Source: an uncultured Alcanivorax sp.
GTDB lineage: Bacteria; Pseudomonadota; Gammaproteobacteria; Pseudomonadales; Alcanivoracaceae
Length of the DNA stretch: 64,000 bases
Assembly (NCBI RefSeq): GCF_947258575.1
Contig: NZ_CAMYIV010000012.1
Span: forward strand, 248,001 to 312,000
Direction: 5' to 3'
Shown here: piece by piece, positions 60,389 to 64,000 of the stretch
Layout of the letters: each line of letters begins with the position of its first letter
How positions within the stretch are numbered: the first letter of the stretch is position 1
The notes under the pieces: generated by a model
Told to the model about the DNA's origin: nothing
The model's database searches: none
Seen by the model: only the letters and a program-made list of their open reading frames with translations
Translations under genes and position numbers: made by a program

Positions 60389-62290
60389 CTAGTTGAGGGG
60401 CTGGCGCGCATGCTGGCGAGCTTCGGCCAGGGCTCTGTGCAGCTCCTGCCACTGGGCGGTATCGGGGATGCCGGCCTGCTCGATTTCGTGAAGGGCGGCT
60501 TCCAGGCGGGCCACTTCCAGTTGGGACAGGGCATCCTGCCACAGGCGGGCTGCCATCTCTTTCTGCATGGGTGGTTTGAGGCTGGCCTTGAGCAGACGGG
60601 ACAGGGTTTCGCCCTGTTCCAGTGCCATCAGCGCGCCCAGCAGGGCGGCGGGCCCATGATTCTGTCGGCACAGGCCGGCTACCTGTATCAGCAGGTCGAT
60701 GTGGGGCAGGGGCAGTAGCTCCACGCCGTCGGGAAGAGGGTGCGCTTCCACCAGCTCCGGGTAATCCAGCAGTACCAATACCAGCCGTTCCGGCAGGGTC
60801 ATGGGGCCCTTGCGACTGCCATCCTGATAACGGGCGGGGCGGCTGGGAGGCCGTGGCGAGTAGTGGTTGTCTGCCGGGTAGTAGTCGTCCGGTGGTGGCA
60901 TTGATTCGCCGCCATCCATGGGCATGAAATCGTCATGCGGTTCCGGCTCGGGCCGGGAAGGGGCGGCGGGCGCCTGGGCCGGTTTGGGTGCCGGCTTCAA
61001 TTGCGTCAGCGATTCCTTGTCCAGACGAGTCAGCTGCGATAGTTCCTGGGTAAGCAGTGCCCGGTAGACCGGGCCGGCAGGCTTGTCCAGATAGGGCAGA
61101 GCCAGTCGGGCCAGACGGGCACGGCCATCCACCGTGGCCAGATCCAGGCCTTCGGACAGATGTCGGAACAGGTAGGTGGAGAGCGCGTCGGCCTTTTCCG
61201 TGAGCGCCCGCAGGGCTTCCGGGCCCTGTTGTCGGACCAGGGTATCCGGGTCTTCGCCGTCCGGCAGGAACAGGAAGCGCACCTGTTTGCCGTCGTCCAG
61301 CGCGGGCAGTAGCGATTCCAGGGCGCGCCAGGCAGCGCGGACCCCGGCCTTGTCGCCGTCAAAGCAGAGCACGACTTCGTTGACCTGGCGAAACAGCTTG
61401 CGGGCGTGATCTTCGCTGGTGGAAGTGCCCAGGGTGGCGACCACATTGGGTACCCCGTGCTGGGCCAGGGCGATCACGTCCATGTAGCCCTCCACCACGT
61501 AGAGCCGGTCGCTGCGGTCGCGGCTCTGACGCCATTCCCACAGACCGTAGAGCTCCTGGCCCTTGTGGAAGACCGGGGTTTCCGGGCTGTTCAGGTATTT
61601 GGGTTTGCCGTCGCCGAGCACCCGTCCACCAAAGCCGATAGTGCGCCCGCGGGTGTCGCGGATCGGAAAGATAATGCGGTCGCGAAACTTGTCATAGGTG
61701 CGCCCGGTATCTTCACGGCGCACCAGCAGACCGGCAGTCAGGGCTTGCTCCAGGCCGGCTTCGGTGAGCGACAAACCGCCAATCAGGTTGTCGTAACCCG
61801 GTGGCGCAAAACCGACCCCGAAGCGTTTGGCAATCTCCCCGCTGAGTCCCCGCCCTTTGAGATAGGTGACGGCTTTTTGTCGTTCCGGTGCCTGGCGCAA
61901 TTGCTGGCAGTAGAATTTTTCGGCCCGGCTGAGCAGGTCGTAGAGCGATTGCAGGCGGTCTTTTTTCTGCCGGTCGGCGGGGGTTTCCGGGCGGCTTTCC
62001 GGGACTTCCATGCCGGCGCGGCCAGCAAGCTGTTTCACCGCTTCCGGGAAGCTCTGGTGCTCGTATTCCATCAGGAAACCCACCGCATTGCCGGAAGCGC
62101 CGCAGCCAAAGCAGTAATAGAACTGCTTGTCCGGGGCGACCGTGAACGACGGGGTCTTTTCCTGATGGAAGGGGCAGCAGGCGCTGTAGTTGCGGCCGGT
62201 TTTTTTCAGGGGCACGCGGGAATCGATCAGCTCCACCAGGTCGGTGCGGGCTAACAGGTCCTGTACGAAATTTTCCGGGATGCGTGCCAT
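60389..62290 (-). CDS. dnaG: DNA primase DnaG
   Basis: A 633-residue replication primase. Zinc finger CPFH...YYCFGCG (residues ~39-66), TOPRIM domain (YVVEGYMDVIALAQ and ...FDGDKAGVRAAWRA), and a C-terminal helicase-binding helical domain. A Pro-rich linker (residues ~435-500) is longer than in E. coli. Confidence 0.97.
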   Translation of the reverse strand: MARIPENFVQDLLARTDLVELIDSRVPLKKTGRNYSACCPFHQEKTPSFTVAPDKQFYYCFGCGASGNAVGFLMEYEHQSFPEAVKQLAGRAGMEVPESRPETPADRQKKDRLQSLYDLLSRAEKFYCQQLRQAPERQKAVTYLKGRGLSGEIAKRFGVGFAPPGYDNLIGGLSLTEAGLEQALTAGLLVRREDTGRTYDKFRDRIIFPIRDTRGRTIGFGGRVLGDGKPKYLNSPETPVFHKGQELYGLWEWRQSRDRSDRLYVVEGYMDVIALAQHGVPNVVATLGTSTSEDHARKLFRQVNEVVLCFDGDKAGVRAAWRALESLLPALDDGKQVRFLFLPDGEDPDTLVRQQGPEALRALTEKADALSTYLFRHLSEGLDLATVDGRARLARLALPYLDKPAGPVYRALLTQELSQLTRLDKESLTQLKPAPKPAQAPAAPSRPEPEPHDDFMPMDGGESMPPPDDYYPADNHYSPRPPSRPARYQDGSRKGPMTLPERLVLVLLDYPELVEAHPLPDGVELLPLPHIDLLIQVAGLCRQNHGPAALLGALMALEQGETLSRLLKASLKPPMQKEMAARLWQDALSQLEVARLEAALHEIEQAGIPDTAQWQELHRALAEARQHARQPLN

Positions 62291-62427
62291 GGGTCAGATT
62301 CTGCCAGATGGGAGGCTATTCAAACAGAAAGCGGTAACTGGCGGTAGTTCCGTTCGCCGTACGAAGTCAGTTTGGATTGAGAGGAAAAGAGTCGAATAAA
62401 ACCGGTCAGGCTGGGTGACCGTGGGGA

Positions 62428-62874
62428 TCAGTTCAGCTTGGCGCGAACCTTGCCACTGGCGGCGCCCATGTCGGCACGGCCCTGCAGTTGCGGCTTGAGG
62501 ATGCCCATTACCTTGCCCATATCCTGCATGCCTGAGGCACCGGTCTGGGAGATGGCATCATCAATCAGAGCGTCGACTTCTGCGTCGCTCAGTTGGGTGG
62601 GGAGAAATTCCTGGAGTACTACGATTTCCGCTTCTTCGATTTCCGCCAGTTCCGGGCGGTTCGCATCGCGGTATTGAGTCGCAGAGTCCTTGCGCTGCTT
62701 GATCAGCTTGTCGAGCAACGCCAGTACACGGGCGTCATCGGGCTCGATGCGCTCGTCCACTTCGATTTGCTTGATCGCTGACAGCGCCATACGAAAAACG
62801 CCAAGACGTGCCTTTTCTTTGGCACGCATGGCGTCTTTCATGGCTGCAGTGAGCTGCTCTTTGAGCGCACTCAT
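62428..62874 (-). CDS. yqeY: YqeY/GatB-like protein
   Basis: A 148-residue helical protein of the YqeY family, related to the tail of GatB: MSALKEQLTAAMKDAMRAKEKARLGVFRMALSAIKQ and LPTQLSDAEVDALI. Found between rpsU and dnaG in many gammaproteobacteria; its role is not firmly known. Confidence 0.9.
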   Translation of the reverse strand: MSALKEQLTAAMKDAMRAKEKARLGVFRMALSAIKQIEVDERIEPDDARVLALLDKLIKQRKDSATQYRDANRPELAEIEEAEIVVLQEFLPTQLSDAEVDALIDDAISQTGASGMQDMGKVMGILKPQLQGRADMGAASGKVRAKLN

Positions 62875-62887
62875 TCAGACGTCTACC

Positions 62888-63103
62888 TTAGTAGAGACGT
62901 TTGCGTGCAAGCTGCTCACGCTGCAGTTTCTTAAGGTGACGCTTGACGGCTGCGGCACGTTTGCGCTTACGCTCTTGAGTGGGCTTCTCATATTGCTCGC
63001 GACGACGCACTTCAGAGAGAACACCCGCTTTTTCACAGCCACGCTTGAAACGGCGCAGGGCCACATCAAACGGTTCGCCTTCTTTCACCTTCACCTGAGG
63101 CAT
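62888..63103 (-). CDS. rpsU: ribosomal protein S21
   Basis: A 71-residue basic protein identical in layout to E. coli S21 ([25 protein letters not shown]). GGAAGGTGA precedes its ATG. First gene of the macromolecular synthesis block; the divergent tsaD gene is 160 bp away. Confidence 0.97.
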   Translation of the reverse strand: MPQVKVKEGEPFDVALRRFKRGCEKAGVLSEVRRREQYEKPTQERKRKRAAAVKRHLKKLQREQLARKRLY

Positions 63104-63263
63104 GAAGAATCACCTTCCTAAAAGTCTTTGGGTTATATGGATTCGCCGCGGGCTCAGGTGGTCCCGGGTGCGGCGAGGGCGGGGATTCTACCTGAGTTAG
63201 GAATAAATGCAAATCCGGTCGTCCGGCGCTATCATGGCGCCCGTATTTCAAGGGGTGAGCATC

Positions 63264-64000
63264 ATGCGTGTATTGGGTATTGAATCAAGCTGTGACGAGA
63301 CCGGGGTTGCCATTTATGACACCGATGCCGGTCTGCTGGGGCAGGCCCTGTACAGTCAGGTGGAGATGCATGCCCGCTTTGGCGGCGTGGTGCCGGAACT
63401 GGCCAGCCGCGATCATGTGCAGCGGGTGCTGCCCCTTGTGAAACAGGTGATGGCGGAGGCTGATACCACTGCGGAGCAGCTGGATGGCATTGCCTATACC
63501 GCGGGCCCGGGTTTGGCCGGGGCGCTGCTGGTGGGAGCTGGCGTGGCCCGGGCGCTGGCCTTTGGTTGGGGGATCCCTGCCGTGGAAGTGCACCATATGG
63601 AAGGCCACCTGCTGGCACCGCTGCTGGAGCCGAATGCGCCGGCCTTTCCCTTTGTGGCCCTGCTGGTCAGTGGCGGCCATACCCTGTTGCTGGAAGCCCG
63701 CTCCCTGGGCGATTACGCCATTCTCGGTGAATCCGTGGATGACGCCGCTGGTGAGGCCTTTGACAAAGCCGCCAAGATGATGGGGCTGGGCTATCCTGGC
63801 GGCCCGCGTATTGCCGCCCTGGCGGAGCAAGGGACACCGGGGCGGTTCCGCTTCCCCCGGCCAATGACGGACCGCCCTGGTCTGAACATGAGCTTTTCCG
63901 GTCTGAAGACCTTTACGCTCAACACCATCAACGATCTGGGCGGCAAGGACGCCCTCAGCGAGCAGGACCAGGCAGATATCGCCCTGGCGTTCCAAGAAGC
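63264..64000 (+). CDS. tsaD: tRNA threonylcarbamoyladenosine transferase TsaD (cut by window end)
   Basis: The 5' ~245 codons of TsaD (Gcp/Kae1), which makes t6A37 in ANN-decoding tRNAs, including the tRNA-Ile encoded nearby. [14 protein letters not shown] opens the protein, metal-binding histidines are in VHHMEGH, and the GGHT loop follows. It continues beyond 64000. AAGGGGTGAG precedes the ATG. Confidence 0.97.
   Translation, partial: MRVLGIESSCDETGVAIYDTDAGLLGQALYSQVEMHARFGGVVPELASRDHVQRVLPLVKQVMAEADTTAEQLDGIAYTAGPGLAGALLVGAGVARALAFGWGIPAVEVHHMEGHLLAPLLEPNAPAFPFVALLVSGGHTLLLEARSLGDYAILGESVDDAAGEAFDKAAKMMGLGYPGGPRIAALAEQGTPGRFRFPRPMTDRPGLNMSFSGLKTFTLNTINDLGGKDALSEQDQADIALAFQE

Overview
The window looks like a chromosomal segment of a marine gammaproteobacterium, most likely Alcanivorax or a close relative. 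The evidence is the rpsU-yqeY-dnaG-rpoD block with tRNA-Ile(CAU) beside it (an arrangement I know from pseudomonads and their relatives), lipid and ketone metabolism genes (two long acyl-CoA dehydrogenase paralogues, a Baeyer-Villiger-type monooxygenase operon, outer-membrane phospholipase A, many short-chain dehydrogenases) and abundant palindromic intergenic repeats. The genus is inferred from gene content, not computed. No prophage, integrase or CRISPR array was seen.

Layout. 1-8.1 kb: exported M23 peptidase, membrane diguanylate cyclase, Arc-type repressor, LysR regulator, tandem T-fold PTPS-like protein, then HIT protein, acetyltransferase and ACP-phosphodiesterase-like genes, and a sigma-54 activator. 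8.5-10.3 kb: a large exported protein of unknown function. 10.3-20.9 kb: short-chain dehydrogenases, hydrolases, a three-gene monooxygenase/esterase/dehydrogenase operon with a divergent AraC regulator, and an exported pair of unknown function (18.6-20.9 kb). 21-22.4 kb: LysE-type exporter and a REP-associated tyrosine transposase between its REP repeats.

22.4-34.9 kb is the most unusual region. Two divergent gene sets encode ApbE (flavin transferase), a Tat-exported DUF1501 protein, a LamG-containing cytochrome-like lipoprotein, a DUF1588-like single-haem protein, a large beta-propeller/haem lipoprotein, two small beta-barrels, a TlpA-type thioredoxin, a DUF4266 lipoprotein and a DUF3570 protein. 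I read it as one envelope redox system with five CxxCH haem sites in three proteins and no recognisable flavinylation target.

35-44 kb: pldA, a Trm112-like protein, two acyl-CoA dehydrogenase paralogues sharing a promoter motif (one also carries two overlapping PsrA-like operators), DUF945 and DUF454 genes, an EndA-like nuclease and a TetR regulator. 44.3-55.9 kb: a complete-looking Tad/Flp pilus locus (flp, prepilin peptidase, rcpC, rcpA, small lipoprotein, three pseudopilin-like genes, tadZ-A-B-C-D) behind an AT-rich leader. 56-64 kb: phosphopantetheinyl transferase, DUF808 membrane protein, a small hypothetical gene, tRNA-Ile(CAU), rpoD, dnaG, yqeY, rpsU and divergent tsaD, which is cut by the window end.

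Intergenic spaces carry several families of palindromic repeats, including a two-copy ~235 bp element and an 11-unit heptamer array.
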